IMG/VR virus record: IMGVR_UViG_3300020472_000152
Span: 1 to 25,393 of that record
Origin: a virus
Length of the DNA stretch: 25,393 nt
Reading direction: 5' to 3' (one strand)
The notes below the pieces were generated by a model. That model ran no database searches. It worked only from the letters and a program-made list of their open reading frames with translations, and was not told the origin of the DNA. Made by a program: the position numbers and the translations under genes. Below are positions 16,801 to 22,923 of this stretch, piece after piece; the stretch's first letter is position 1, and the number at the start of each line of letters is the position of its first letter.

Positions 16801-19527
16801 TCCAGCAACACCAAATCCATTGGTATCACTATCATCAACTACTATCTTATTTCCTATAGAGAAATTAGATCCACTACTAATAATTGTAGCAGATGATACA
16901 TTACCTCTTTGGACATCATTAATTCTTGCTACTGTAAGGTCACCATTATTATCAATATCAGATGTTCTTAATATTCTAGCATTCCTTGGTAAATCATCCT
17001 GAGTTAACTCAGAATTATAATTAGAATCTACTGGAAGTGAATAATAATTCTCACCTAAGATATATGGGAATACAGGTGTATCTGTACTATCAACAGTAAT
17101 AAAGTAAGCGTATATTCCTTTCGGAAATTCTGGAGTAACACAAAAACGTCCATTGTTCTCATCTAATGTACCAGAACCATGAACATATTCATAATCATTG
17201 ATAAAAGTACCATTAGTAGCAGTAGGTCTATCTGTAGTAGGTGGATTTAATGTATAACTAGATGTCATCCTCTGAACTCCAGATGAAGAGTCTAGTGTGT
17301 TTACATAACCATAAGCACCATATATGGGGTTACCATCATACGCAAACCCCAATATAGGTGAATGATTTGTTCCTGTGTCATTTACCCTTAATGTAGTTGG
17401 GGATGCATAATAGGCATACCCACTTCCCTTAGAAGAAATGAAATTCTTAATGAACCCACCATTATCAGTATCTAATGTTGTATTCTTAAACTTATCCTTT
17501 CTCCACTCTTTAATTTTTGCAGTTGCAGTTGTACCAGAACCTACTGGGATAATATCAATTACTACATTACCCTGTGTATAATTACTTCCACCATTAACTT
17601 TCACTAATCCTGTTAATTCACCTTTAATAGATATTTCTGCTGTATAGTCTGCAAATCTTCCTTTTCCTGCATTATCTGTTATTCTAACTTCTGGTGGAGA
17701 AGAATAGTATTCACCTGCATTATTAACATCTATACTAGTAATAGCACCATTAGTTACTACAGCAGTAGCAGTAGCATTTCTACCAGATAAAATCTCTATA
17801 GTAGGAATTGCTGAATAAGAACCTAATGTATCAATAATAATAGATTCAACTACCTGTCCTGCTAACTTAGTCCTTGCAATACCAGATACTCCATTGACAA
17901 GAACATATGGTTCTTTCTCATAACCACGTCCTCTAGCAGTAACTGTGATATTTTCTAATGGACCATTATATACAACTTCCTCATCCTTATAACTTACGAA
18001 AGGAATACCATTAACAGCAATACCAACATCCCTATACTTAGTTTCGTAAACTTCAGTAGTAGGAATAGGATTCTTTCTAATAATCTTTAAATTCTTTTGA
18101 TCTTGTGCATCAGCAGGTAATGTACCAATAAGATGTGATGGAAATCCAGAAGAAGCAATATAATATCCTGTCTCATCTTCATATATTGCTGATATATTAG
18201 AATTGAGATCTGATATAGCAGCAGTGCCAGTACTAGTAATCCATCTAAGATTATTTTGTGCATCAAAGATCTTTATATCATTAGTCAGGAACCCAGCTTC
18301 TGATATTTCTATAGTATCATTAGCATTTAGATATGGTTGATTTGAATCTGTCTTTAAGTTATAAAGAACTCCATATACTAAAAGAGTTACATTACCATCT
18401 GTAACATCAGCACCATATGTTACAGAAGCATCTGTAGAATGAGTTCCTGTACCTGTCCTTGAGGAAATAATAAATTGATTTACATTTTTATCCTTATATG
18501 TAAATGTCTCTCCATTAATAATAAATTTACCTTCTTTATCCCATCCCATTGTAGAGAAGACATTTACTCTATCACCAACAGTAATACTAACTCCAATATC
18601 TTTTGTTAATTTTGTTCTTGATGCAATAGAGAATTCCCCATTAACAGTAGACTCTGCAAGAATTATCTCATATAACTCTTCACCATCATACTTACCAACA
18701 TATCTTACGTTATCAACAATTGCAGAAGCATATATACCATCTTTTTGTTCTATCTTCTTACCAATAAGATCTTCTGCTATTCCTGATGTTATATTTGCCT
18801 TAAGTGCATATACATTAACCCATCTAGATTCTGAACTCTTAAGAGTAAAATCTCTTGGATGAAATATCTCTGGATCTGGACCTTGTAAATCAACTAAACA
18901 CTTAAATAGGAACTTGATAGAACTATCTGTTCCTTTTGATTTATAGAAAGAACCAATATTTTTTATTAGTGTTCTCTTATCAATATTTCCCTTTAAATAT
19001 ACTTCAGGAAAATCAACAAGATACTGACTCTCAAAACTTTTTACAATTGAATACAAGAAAAGATTACTTATATTCAATACCTCAGATCCTACTAAATGAT
19101 CTGATGATTGTGTCGTTATGAAGGTAGTTGATTCGTAAAGATCTCCAAGTTTAGTATTACCACTTACACCACGACTAACTTCTAAAAACTGAGTATCTGT
19201 TCTGGACTTATAAAAACATATTTCATCACCTATTTTAATATATCCACCATTCTTAGGAAATGAAGATGCATCATCAACATTAATAGTAGTATCTCCACTC
19301 TGTATGAAAATACTAGTATTAGTTGATTGGTTTAATATATTTTTCTCGTAAAAATCAATATCACGATATGTCTGGATATTTTGAATAATATCCAGAGGTT
19401 GTCCTTGAATCTCTAGTTGTTCGTAATACTTTTGTATGAACTTACCAAACAGTTCATATTCTTCATTAATGAAGTTAGGTAACTGAGATTCAATTAAGAA
19501 CGATATCTTGTTAGCAGTCTTTTGCAT
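10879..19527 (-). CDS. 7: Baseplate wedge protein gp7-like, giant form (2882 aa)
   Basis: Two blocks match the C-terminal part of T4 gp7 as I recall it. Residues 194-211 read FYKSKGTDSSIKFLFKCL (T4: FYSTKGIEASYKFLFKVL), followed near 250 by DLIGKKI. Residues 1684-1720 contain YYQDYSYAIKSK, INIWRDLIKS and HPAGFQLFGEV (T4: SYYVMKIKS, VHPVGFGFIAI). In T4 these blocks are on the order of 100-150 residues apart; here about 1,460 residues intervene. The insert holds GxGYxxPP beta repeats (about 525-680) and a YHYH-type domain (722-829). After the core come three DGxLQ repeats (near 1837, 2099, 2194), a helical CVRDIGLIVDAFAHDLRFGG module (1952-2015) and Pro/Gly-rich linkers (about 2570-2600, 2679-2701). 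The T4 beta-propeller N-terminus is absent. It lies 3 bases after gp6, the T4 order. gp7 with two gp6 copies forms the wedge core in T4; the same role is inferred here. Confidence 0.8.
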   Translation of the reverse strand: MQKTANKISFLIESQLPNFINEEYELFGKFIQKYYEQLEIQGQPLDIIQNIQTYRDIDFYEKNILNQSTNTSIFIQSGDTTINVDDASSFPKNGGYIKIGDEICFYKSRTDTQFLEVSRGVSGNTKLGDLYESTTFITTQSSDHLVGSEVLNISNLFLYSIVKSFESQYLVDFPEVYLKGNIDKRTLIKNIGSFYKSKGTDSSIKFLFKCLVDLQGPDPEIFHPRDFTLKSSESRWVNVYALKANITSGIAEDLIGKKIEQKDGIYASAIVDNVRYVGKYDGEELYEIILAESTVNGEFSIASRTKLTKDIGVSITVGDRVNVFSTMGWDKEGKFIINGETFTYKDKNVNQFIISSRTGTGTHSTDASVTYGADVTDGNVTLLVYGVLYNLKTDSNQPYLNANDTIEISEAGFLTNDIKIFDAQNNLRWITSTGTAAISDLNSNISAIYEDETGYYIASSGFPSHLIGTLPADAQDQKNLKIIRKNPIPTTEVYETKYRDVGIAVNGIPFVSYKDEEVVYNGPLENITVTARGRGYEKEPYVLVNGVSGIARTKLAGQVVESIIIDTLGSYSAIPTIEILSGRNATATAVVTNGAITSIDVNNAGEYYSSPPEVRITDNAGKGRFADYTAEISIKGELTGLVKVNGGSNYTQGNVVIDIIPVGSGTTATAKIKEWRKDKFKNTTLDTDNGGFIKNFISSKGSGYAYYASPTTLRVNDTGTNHSPILGFAYDGNPIYGAYGYVNTLDSSSGVQRMTSSYTLNPPTTDRPTATNGTFINDYEYVHGSGTLDENNGRFCVTPEFPKGIYAYFITVDSTDTPVFPYILGENYYSLPVDSNYNSELTQDDLPRNARILRTSDIDNNGDLTVARINDVQRGNVSSATIISSGSNFSIGNKIVVDDSDTNGFGVAGEVSSVKGKSVVSIESQVKKALYVELIGIGYLFDGDTITQANTGATGTIVGDVFSSSKFALSSVSGTFNSTDVLSSNTKVISLILNQDSSYSKGATLSLSDGVNNPVGRGEVLETSIGQNTVKVKVSLNGFVADDSLFLSSSSLIDTTGSRVVGITNLSENLNIFTIQDNVAILSVDGSHGVGIGEKINIDIIPDDATTTTTHQVTSAIYQEVTVEIPSVARVLSDSGIGRYEILNGGDGYTVGTYTDIALKGGTGTDAKANITVTQVGNYTVVTDFALTDKGTGYTTYDILTVGNTDLGKSSTDDPNFKLRVDHAGFSSGEKDLKLDSVIGFKLGDNLLIGSEIVSIKSISGNTLEVNRGNSPADHADGINVILSDAGYNLSVGYQINQTTADPTQPIVVSYDKTTQKVLLRYSYGQTLTTISELTLSSVFKDESTPDNRIVDIANVTSPQYYFEIDGERNKNIDIKKYYRYIFDTSHLSMNGKIFDISPSINFNLVTPERIKNNNNIDVKIGFGVRVGSSTTKEDIVYNRYYYYDENGISNSENAYLNVIDDPLQGSKDVVYVTSNKILYSTEITSPHDGSGTITYTSRSQFSVGEINSIDITNIGTDYLKIPVVTGVYNNNGTIDTNVLCFLESDNIGVPRSVKILNNGGAFHSDETLSSTFRSNYVFKLSTFDADAFSIGEEVIQKTGGVEVARARVTSWRSNILLIDRVKGIFRENQLIYGLSKSKSALLESISFESFKPLIKTYFDNLGFYKSDEGKISDLNQRITDSFYYQDYSYAIKSKTPINIWRDLIKSTTHPAGFQLFGEVIIESSGVSRMSEHTSYSRVSVIEVAPKIVTVESTKRQITQSIVLMDNLNVEKGSGSISLDALVASEISGGNVFLTPGFNGAFTNKGNLEGRTVFTMVDKDGNVVKPYNAQALIITIDGILQEPGLSFTVNGDKITFAQPPLGPRTKSGLSITNPSKTDVEGVSFYGRNFEFKTDSLNARYLKKIRNIYQKNGRWIDAANQLERNKQYIQSQTIDYIKGVHPTLAWTTLSSTCVRDIGLIVDAFAHDLRFGGNQKTIFSAEKYYNNGILDYIIGELEPTLEAFEKVKDLAKLAVNNELPNGYDNPDILLDTVPVKCEDVLSALDTLYEVLRMTLTSGPGTVDVGYADFINGDNTIFDLYWEDGNPVSTDPNEDLFIALSGVLQHSGSYTIDRDVTPNRVVFDSPPIWGQNENTKTLQEPLAVDKFFAHGMGCYERFTTNNNAIGKDGSPGPFLIVDNDDNVSSIPDPTFALVFIDGVLQREGRSYNITGPAIRFTRNIFRRSKVDIISLYGREKDSNLTIFDHERNEYFNEITLSYNDGGTNPGFTAWRKWYDDTSQLFQVAYQKIGGVKRFIGNLKGYNLDTNQLNVILSGNNPDLDNSSIFFAGKSDFSDEFELAVPGGTVTIEITKDDYSNYQMKRNVTKWLYGSEKGDKALSERRRGIEKLSVGDHIKIDGEDSYREVNKLPRFAHPKTYNAGEEVSNSFFGSLGVTNYSGNIRGVGLSVSATVSGGKITSLDWNKADLQLLYDEGILRPSTAGGYDTTPIIHFVPIDQKGGGAKAEVIVSDGYIVDIVLTDPGSGYEKPPQVVTARQYDLIKQRGRKVDTLFDLRIEGELDNSALSVICIISKEKGVESGPGTGDPGLPILPGDGDGNGTHKEYPWADVSWSGRMIQITSIINFNVTVPAPVAVPQEILKIYPTVVTSVSSTGTTYYMGIEIIEPKISVKMRVPTFYIDPISNRRRVNPGDPDPGGPGGPGGPGDGDGGRTTIYQLGFVDHRFYNPTYNQNPPQLHNMTMRPAFFQWEGAKFMSTGDILSSGGASVSEYTIEEFDRYGFNIGQFESNAQSGYADDGYSFNIGYPTINNYMAQLNTSDLPDENGAGYLATGAIVYADTTNFPASGTISIGREQITYTSKLSDRFVDCTRGVNSTSVEEHTVGDFLRTTS
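11435..11481 (-). repeat. Short tandem Pro/Gly-coding repeat in the gp7-like gene
   Basis: On the plus strand the 9-base unit CCTGGACCT recurs with variants (ACCTGGACC, TCCTGGACC, TCCTGGATC). It encodes a collagen-like DPGGPGGPGGPGDGDGG linker at about residues 2685-2701. A second Gly/Pro-rich linker is encoded near 11740-11820. They probably act as flexible hinges between C-terminal domains, and such tandem repeats are prone to length change. Confidence 0.7.
17041..17364 (-). other. YHYH-type domain within the gp7-like protein
   Basis: Residues 722-829 show the ordered motifs of the YHYH family: HSPILGFAYDGNPIYG, YGYVN, SSYTLNPP, a NDYEYVHGSGTLDENNGRF block, VTPEFPKGIYAYFITVD and FPYILGENYY. 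The family is known from secreted or surface proteins of bacteria and eukaryotes and, from memory, also from marine phage structural proteins; its biochemical role is not settled. It falls inside the long insertion that separates the two gp7 core blocks. Confidence 0.7.
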
Positions 19528-19530
19528 CTA

Positions 19531-21336
19531 CTACTCTTCTTTATAAGCGATAAATTTACTATTTGACACATCTACATCTAAATATGCCTCACGCTTAACT
19601 TCAATATCTCTATTAGCAGGCTTCGCTCGTAATTCAACACGATTATCAGAAAAACTACCTTTTAAGATTGTAAAGTTATATAATTTAATTTCACCATGAT
19701 GATAATCAACAGTTCCTACAGAATCATCTAATAGGATCTTTTCACCAGTCAAAGAATCTAGTCTATATAGGACTATTTTACCATCTCTATCCTCTAGATA
19801 TGAGGTATAGTTTGGATACTCAAAGACTGTCATCCCTGTAGACGAAACTACAGGATTATTGCAATCTATTAAGAAAGGATTCTGATAACATATCTCATAG
19901 AATGAAGACGCATTTATCTGTGCGATAAAATCCTTTCGTAATATAATATTTGTATCATTTGATTTAATAGAACGATCAGCATTATCAATAACACCAATAA
20001 ATTTACTATATCTAAACTTACCATTAAACTTCTCTGTACCAGAAGTCTTTAAGTATTCAGTAATACCATTAATAACCTTTGTTGCCATCTCATTTGGTAA
20101 CAATTTAGTTATTGCACTACTATAGTAGATAGTACTATCAAGTTCAATGTATATAATGGATGGATCTAAAAACTCAGGTCTAATAGAAGCAACAGTATAC
20201 TTTTTAAGATCTTGTACTAGTTGATCTTTTGTATAAGAAGATAATGTAGATGCTTCTGTAGGTTTCACGGATATGAATACCTTACCATAAGCAGGTGGTT
20301 CCTGATCCTCACCACCAAATACAATAACATCACTAACAGCAGGATATAAGTCTCTTACAACAGATTTAAAATCATTAGACGTTACTGCTCTATTCTGTGA
20401 TCCGTAAGACTTGGGAGCATTATACTTAATCTTATCAATACTCTCAATAGGAGCACCACCAGTAGCAATATTTTTAGTAGTAAGAGTAGATACAGCAAAC
20501 GGTAATGTAGTAGCAGCACCTGTGTCATCTTCAACTAATCCATTAAAGGTAAATAATGATGCACCATTAGTAGATTCTCCATTAGTAATGATATAACTGA
20601 TTTCAACTATACTTCCGTTATCAAGACTCTTACCTAATACACCATCACCAAAGAATAACTCATAACTCTCGTCTTCCATCTCACTAATAAAGAAGACTCT
20701 ATCATCTGCCCCAATATCTAATATATTCTTTGCTTCAGTGAAAGTTTTATATATTGTGGAGTTTGCGGAATCATATACTTTTACGGTAACTGTATTTGTA
20801 TCTACGGAAGAATTATCTATTTTAAATCTTTGGTTCCGCAAGTTGGTATTGACAGTAGTTTTAGTTGTAATGAAAGATCCTTCATATACCTCTAGATCAT
20901 TATATGTTGCCACCTTATTAACAACTGATACTTTATGATCTTCTCTTACAACAAAACGATATAACGTATTATCATAGTTCGTTATAAATCCACTTCCTGC
21001 TTTTAATATTGCTGTAGAAGGAGCAGTACCATTAAATGTCAATGCAAGATCAACTACTGCCTTTGGTGACGTAATAGACTTTGGAGTATAACCCAATTGC
21101 TTCGCCAGAGACACCACATTGTCCCTGAGAGTGGAGGAATCAAGGAATAACTCATTGAATACCATATTGGTATTAAACGCCGTATAATACGTGTTATACG
21201 CCATTACGTCTAATAACTGACTGATTGCAGATCCTTCAAAATCGTAATCAGTGAAATCTGACTGTGCTCTCATGTATTCCTTGAGAGCTGTTTTAACTTC
21301 GTTGAAGTCTAAATTGTTTAACTGGGTATATGGCAT
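19531..21336 (-). CDS. 6: Baseplate wedge protein gp6
   Basis: The product is 601 residues (T4 gp6 is 660). The N-terminal region contains FTDYDFEGSAISQLLDVMAY, followed by NELFLDSSTLRDNVVSLAKQ and LGYTPKSITSPKA, which match T4 gp6 (FLDYDFEGSRLNVL, NLRSSVV, NGYLPTSKSAA) residue for residue in places. A baseplate-J-like core is seen at about 316-360 (SQNRAVTSNDFKSVVRDLY, FGGEDQEPPAYGKVFISVKP). The C-terminal part carries FRYSKFIGVIDNADRSIKSN. In T4, gp6 dimers form the inner ring of the baseplate, with gp7 in the wedge core and gp25 packed against them. The start ATG overlaps the gp25 stop (TAATG) and the gp7-like gene begins 3 bases after its TAG, so the three are translated as a coupled set with likely matched stoichiometry. 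Confidence 0.95.
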   Translation of the reverse strand: MPYTQLNNLDFNEVKTALKEYMRAQSDFTDYDFEGSAISQLLDVMAYNTYYTAFNTNMVFNELFLDSSTLRDNVVSLAKQLGYTPKSITSPKAVVDLALTFNGTAPSTAILKAGSGFITNYDNTLYRFVVREDHKVSVVNKVATYNDLEVYEGSFITTKTTVNTNLRNQRFKIDNSSVDTNTVTVKVYDSANSTIYKTFTEAKNILDIGADDRVFFISEMEDESYELFFGDGVLGKSLDNGSIVEISYIITNGESTNGASLFTFNGLVEDDTGAATTLPFAVSTLTTKNIATGGAPIESIDKIKYNAPKSYGSQNRAVTSNDFKSVVRDLYPAVSDVIVFGGEDQEPPAYGKVFISVKPTEASTLSSYTKDQLVQDLKKYTVASIRPEFLDPSIIYIELDSTIYYSSAITKLLPNEMATKVINGITEYLKTSGTEKFNGKFRYSKFIGVIDNADRSIKSNDTNIILRKDFIAQINASSFYEICYQNPFLIDCNNPVVSSTGMTVFEYPNYTSYLEDRDGKIVLYRLDSLTGEKILLDDSVGTVDYHHGEIKLYNFTILKGSFSDNRVELRAKPANRDIEVKREAYLDVDVSNSKFIAYKEE

Positions 21337-21728
21337 TATCTCGTCCTTGCAAGGAAGAAGTCTACTGTAACAGGTATATCGTTTGAACCTCGTACTGAAT
21401 ATGTCATCTCAACATCAAATCCATTATCATCAAAATTTGGATTAGCACGTAAATCTTCTATCTGAACTCTAGGTTCATGTTTATTTACACTATATGCAAT
21501 GTTCCTTTGTATTTGGGCAGCAGTACCATAATCTAATGGTTCAAACAGATAGGAACGTATATCAGATCCGTATTCAGGATTAAATAATTTTTCACCTTTA
21601 TTAGTAAGCAATAAATTTACAATTGCTTGCTTAATAGCAGAAGCATCCCTACTAACAACTAAGTCATTAGTAACAGGATGCTTCTTAAATGTAATATTGA
21701 TGTCCTTGAAGGACTGAGTGACCGCCAT
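21336..21728 (-). CDS. 25: Baseplate wedge protein gp25 (TssE/gp25 lysozyme-like family)
   Basis: The 130-residue product is the size of T4 gp25 (132). It carries the family core: LLTNKGEKLFNPEYGSDIRS, YLFEPLDYGTAAQIQRNIAY and a following KHEPRV, where NPEYG and the EPR motif are the conserved elements shared with TssE of type VI secretion. In T4, gp25 sits at the inner wedge and initiates sheath polymerisation through contact with the gp6/gp7/gp53 core. Its stop overlaps the gp6 start by one base (TAATG). The ATG at 21728 has no strong Shine-Dalgarno sequence; a late-promoter-like GCTAAATA lies about 28 bases upstream in the 40-base gap after the SET gene. Confidence 0.95.
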   Translation of the reverse strand: MAVTQSFKDINITFKKHPVTNDLVVSRDASAIKQAIVNLLLTNKGEKLFNPEYGSDIRSYLFEPLDYGTAAQIQRNIAYSVNKHEPRVQIEDLRANPNFDDNGFDVEMTYSVRGSNDIPVTVDFFLARTR

Positions 21729-21755
21729 TTACTGACAATATACGAAGTCAGTTAT

Positions 21756-21763
21756 TATTTAGC
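21756..21763 (-). promoter_or_regulatory. Possible late-promoter box before gp25 (GCTAAATA)
   Basis: Minus strand GCTAAATA agrees with TATAAATA at six of eight positions and lies 28-35 bases upstream of the gp25 start, in the only sizeable gap between the SET gene and gp25. Weak by itself in AT-rich DNA. Confidence 0.3.
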
Positions 21764-21768
21764 GACTT

Positions 21769-22068
21769 TTATGTAACTTGGTAAAAGGTATACTTTAAAA
21801 ATAACTCTTCTCCCTTCTTAATATCCTTAATAGTCCTCATATGGTATATCTTACCCCATTCTTCATCTTCATATACTTTGATGCAATTGGGGTCTTCAGA
21901 ATGGTTTACGAACCCTCCTAGAGGGGTTCTCATGATCTCTTCATCTACTACTACATGGGATATTCCAAGATATACATCATTAGGTATATCCTGGGTAGCA
22001 AAAAGACCTTGCCCTGCGGTAGGACTATCTTTAACATGCAGACAATTGGGAAGTGCTTGATAAGTCAT
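21769..22068 (-). CDS. Compact SET-domain protein (putative protein lysine methyltransferase)
   Basis: The 99-residue product contains the SET-domain hallmarks in order: an N-terminal AGQGLFATQDIPN (S-adenosylmethionine-side GxGxFA motif, residues about 18-30), GGFVNHSEDPNC at about 51-62 (the NHSxxPN pseudoknot motif), and KKGEELFLKYTFY at about 84-96 (GEEL and the catalytic-side Tyr). SET proteins transfer methyl groups from S-adenosylmethionine to lysine side chains. At 99 residues it is near the minimum for the fold, with no pre-SET or post-SET cysteines, similar in concept to small viral SET enzymes. It lies between a 44-residue basic protein (24 bases upstream) and gp25 (40 bases downstream), so it is expressed with virion genes. 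Its substrate is unknown. No strong Shine-Dalgarno sequence precedes the ATG, but the SET motif begins soon after it, so the start is probably right. Confidence 0.85.
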   Translation of the reverse strand: MTYQALPNCLHVKDSPTAGQGLFATQDIPNDVYLGISHVVVDEEIMRTPLGGFVNHSEDPNCIKVYEDEEWGKIYHMRTIKDIKKGEELFLKYTFYQVT

Positions 22069-22092
22069 TCGGAGTCTTCGGCGTTCGGAGAA

Positions 22093-22227
22093 CTAGCGTC
22101 CCTGTCCTCTAGATCTCTTCTTCTTAGCATTCCTAGAAGTCGCAGAAAGCTTCGTATTCTGTGAACTGCCCTGTCTTGTCTTCTTTGGTTTTGGTTGGAC
22201 TACCTGTCCGTCACTGTATAATGCCAT
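22093..22227 (-). CDS. Small Lys/Arg-rich protein (44 aa)
   Basis: Read directly on the minus strand: ATG at 22227, TAG at 22093, 44 residues. It contains 7 Lys and 5 Arg against a single Asp. Basic clusters are at 13-18 (KPKKTR) and 35-44 (KKKRSRGQGR), separated by a Ser/Thr/Gln/Asn-rich stretch. From memory, cyanophages carry short proteins of this type with a KPKKTRQG-like head and an RNKAKK...RGQG-like tail, which supports it as real. It begins 1 base after the stop of the 133-residue gene and ends 24 bases before the SET gene. Its function is unknown. The composition suggests binding to nucleic acid or an acidic surface, and it is an obvious candidate substrate for the neighbouring SET protein, but that is inference. 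Confidence 0.8.
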   Translation of the reverse strand: MALYSDGQVVQPKPKKTRQGSSQNTKLSATSRNAKKKRSRGQGR

Positions 22228-22228
22228 T

Positions 22229-22630
22229 TTAAGTTTTCGTACCAATGTATATTGTAGGATAATTTGTCGCAGATGTCAAGGGTCTAGGATTGGGAGATGC
22301 CCCAATACCCGAAAGAGCATCCCCGATGACGGGAACTAATTTCCCTTCTATGTAAACACCCCTTTCATCTGAATTGACCAATGAAACAAGATCATTCCTT
22401 ACCAAGGGTTGTGGAACAGGTGGAATAGTTGGATTGATAGGTGTCCCAGTAACAGGTGTATACGTGGAAAGAGGATCTAGGAATGTGAGACCTCCTCCAT
22501 CACTGTATACAGTAACACAAGTATAATCAGTACCTCCATTTGCTTGGGAGATATACGTAGCAGTGGGATTAGCACTACCAGTATCCACTGTACTTGAATT
22601 TGCTGGATTACCTGTCAGATTAACTGCCAC
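22229..22630 (-). CDS. Small virion-region protein, weakly PAAR-like (133 aa)
   Basis: The GTG start at 22630 is chosen because a strong Shine-Dalgarno (AGAGGTGG) precedes it by about 3-5 bases; it overlaps the preceding coiled-coil ORF by 11 bases. The product has an Asn/Ser/Thr-rich N-terminus, a Pro-rich linker (residues about 62-74, PINPTIPPVPQP) and a C-terminal part with VYIEGKLVPVIGDALSG and YPTIYIGTK. The last elements loosely recall PAAR-type spike-tip proteins (V-x-NGKPxxRxGD pattern), and T4 places its PAAR protein gp5.4 just before gene 6. The His residues typical of PAAR are missing, so this is only a guess. A role in the baseplate or central spike is inferred from context. Confidence 0.6.
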   Translation of the reverse strand: MAVNLTGNPANSSTVDTGSANPTATYISQANGGTDYTCVTVYSDGGGLTFLDPLSTYTPVTGTPINPTIPPVPQPLVRNDLVSLVNSDERGVYIEGKLVPVIGDALSGIGASPNPRPLTSATNYPTIYIGTKT

Positions 22631-22823
22631 GTTCCACCTCTAATAAACACTCTACTGAATTATGTAGATAGTTAAGTGTCTCCACTAGACTCTCGTGTTT
22701 CTGAGAGGTAGGTGGCTTGTACATCAATTGGGGTTGTTCCAGAGATGACATTCTCCTCTCCAGAGAATCTAATCTCTTGGAGAGTTTCTTTATCGTCTCG
22801 TTTAGTTCGTTCAACGTTTCCAT
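22620..22823 (-). CDS. Short coiled-coil protein (67 aa)
   Basis: The first half is a clear heptad-like helix (LNELNETIKKLSKRLDSLER followed by RMSSLE), giving a likely coiled coil over residues 4-29; a second amphipathic helix follows (SLVETLNYLHNSVECLLEVE). No signal peptide or membrane segment. An in-frame stop lies just upstream, so the ATG at 22823 is the first possible start, although no Shine-Dalgarno is visible. It overlaps the next gene by 11 bases and also overlaps a longer alternative-frame ORF (22672-22923). Unrecognised family. The upstream 152-residue protein also ends in a coiled coil, which could mean the two interact. Confidence 0.6.
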   Translation of the reverse strand: METLNELNETIKKLSKRLDSLERRMSSLEQPQLMYKPPTSQKHESLVETLNYLHNSVECLLEVERGS

Positions 22824-22923
22824 TATTTAATTTAGAATAACTACTTGCTGCTTGATTCTCAAACTCATCACAGAATTGATCAAAGTTATTGAGTATCTTG
22901 TCAAAATTGGATTTAGGTTCCAT
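22672..22923 (-). CDS. Overlapping small ORF (83 aa), possible real gene
   Basis: ATG at 22923 overlaps the end of the 152-residue gene by 11 bases, the same style of overlap seen at other junctions here, and an AGG lies about 11 bases upstream. The first 33 residues (MEPKSNFDKILNNFDQFCDE and on) look like an ordinary acidic helical protein and fill a gap of 89 bases that would otherwise be empty. The remaining 50 residues are in a different frame over the 67-residue coiled-coil gene. Either it is a true overprinted gene, or a short gene whose tail is fortuitous, or it is joined to the coiled-coil ORF by a +1 shift near 22824. The function is unknown. Confidence 0.4.
   Translation of the reverse strand: MEPKSNFDKILNNFDQFCDEFENQAASSYSKLNNGNVERTKRDDKETLQEIRFSGEENVISGTTPIDVQATYLSETRESSGDT

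Noticed and set aside
21878-22164. Plus-strand frames across the SET gene
   Set aside because: The minus-strand frame carries clear SET motifs; the plus frames show none and have no Shine-Dalgarno.
22229-22630. Firm assignment of the 133-residue protein as a PAAR spike tip
   Set aside because: The VYIEGKLVPVIGD stretch is suggestive, but the metal-binding His residues and the rest of the PAAR pattern are not visible, so it is left as a weak resemblance only.
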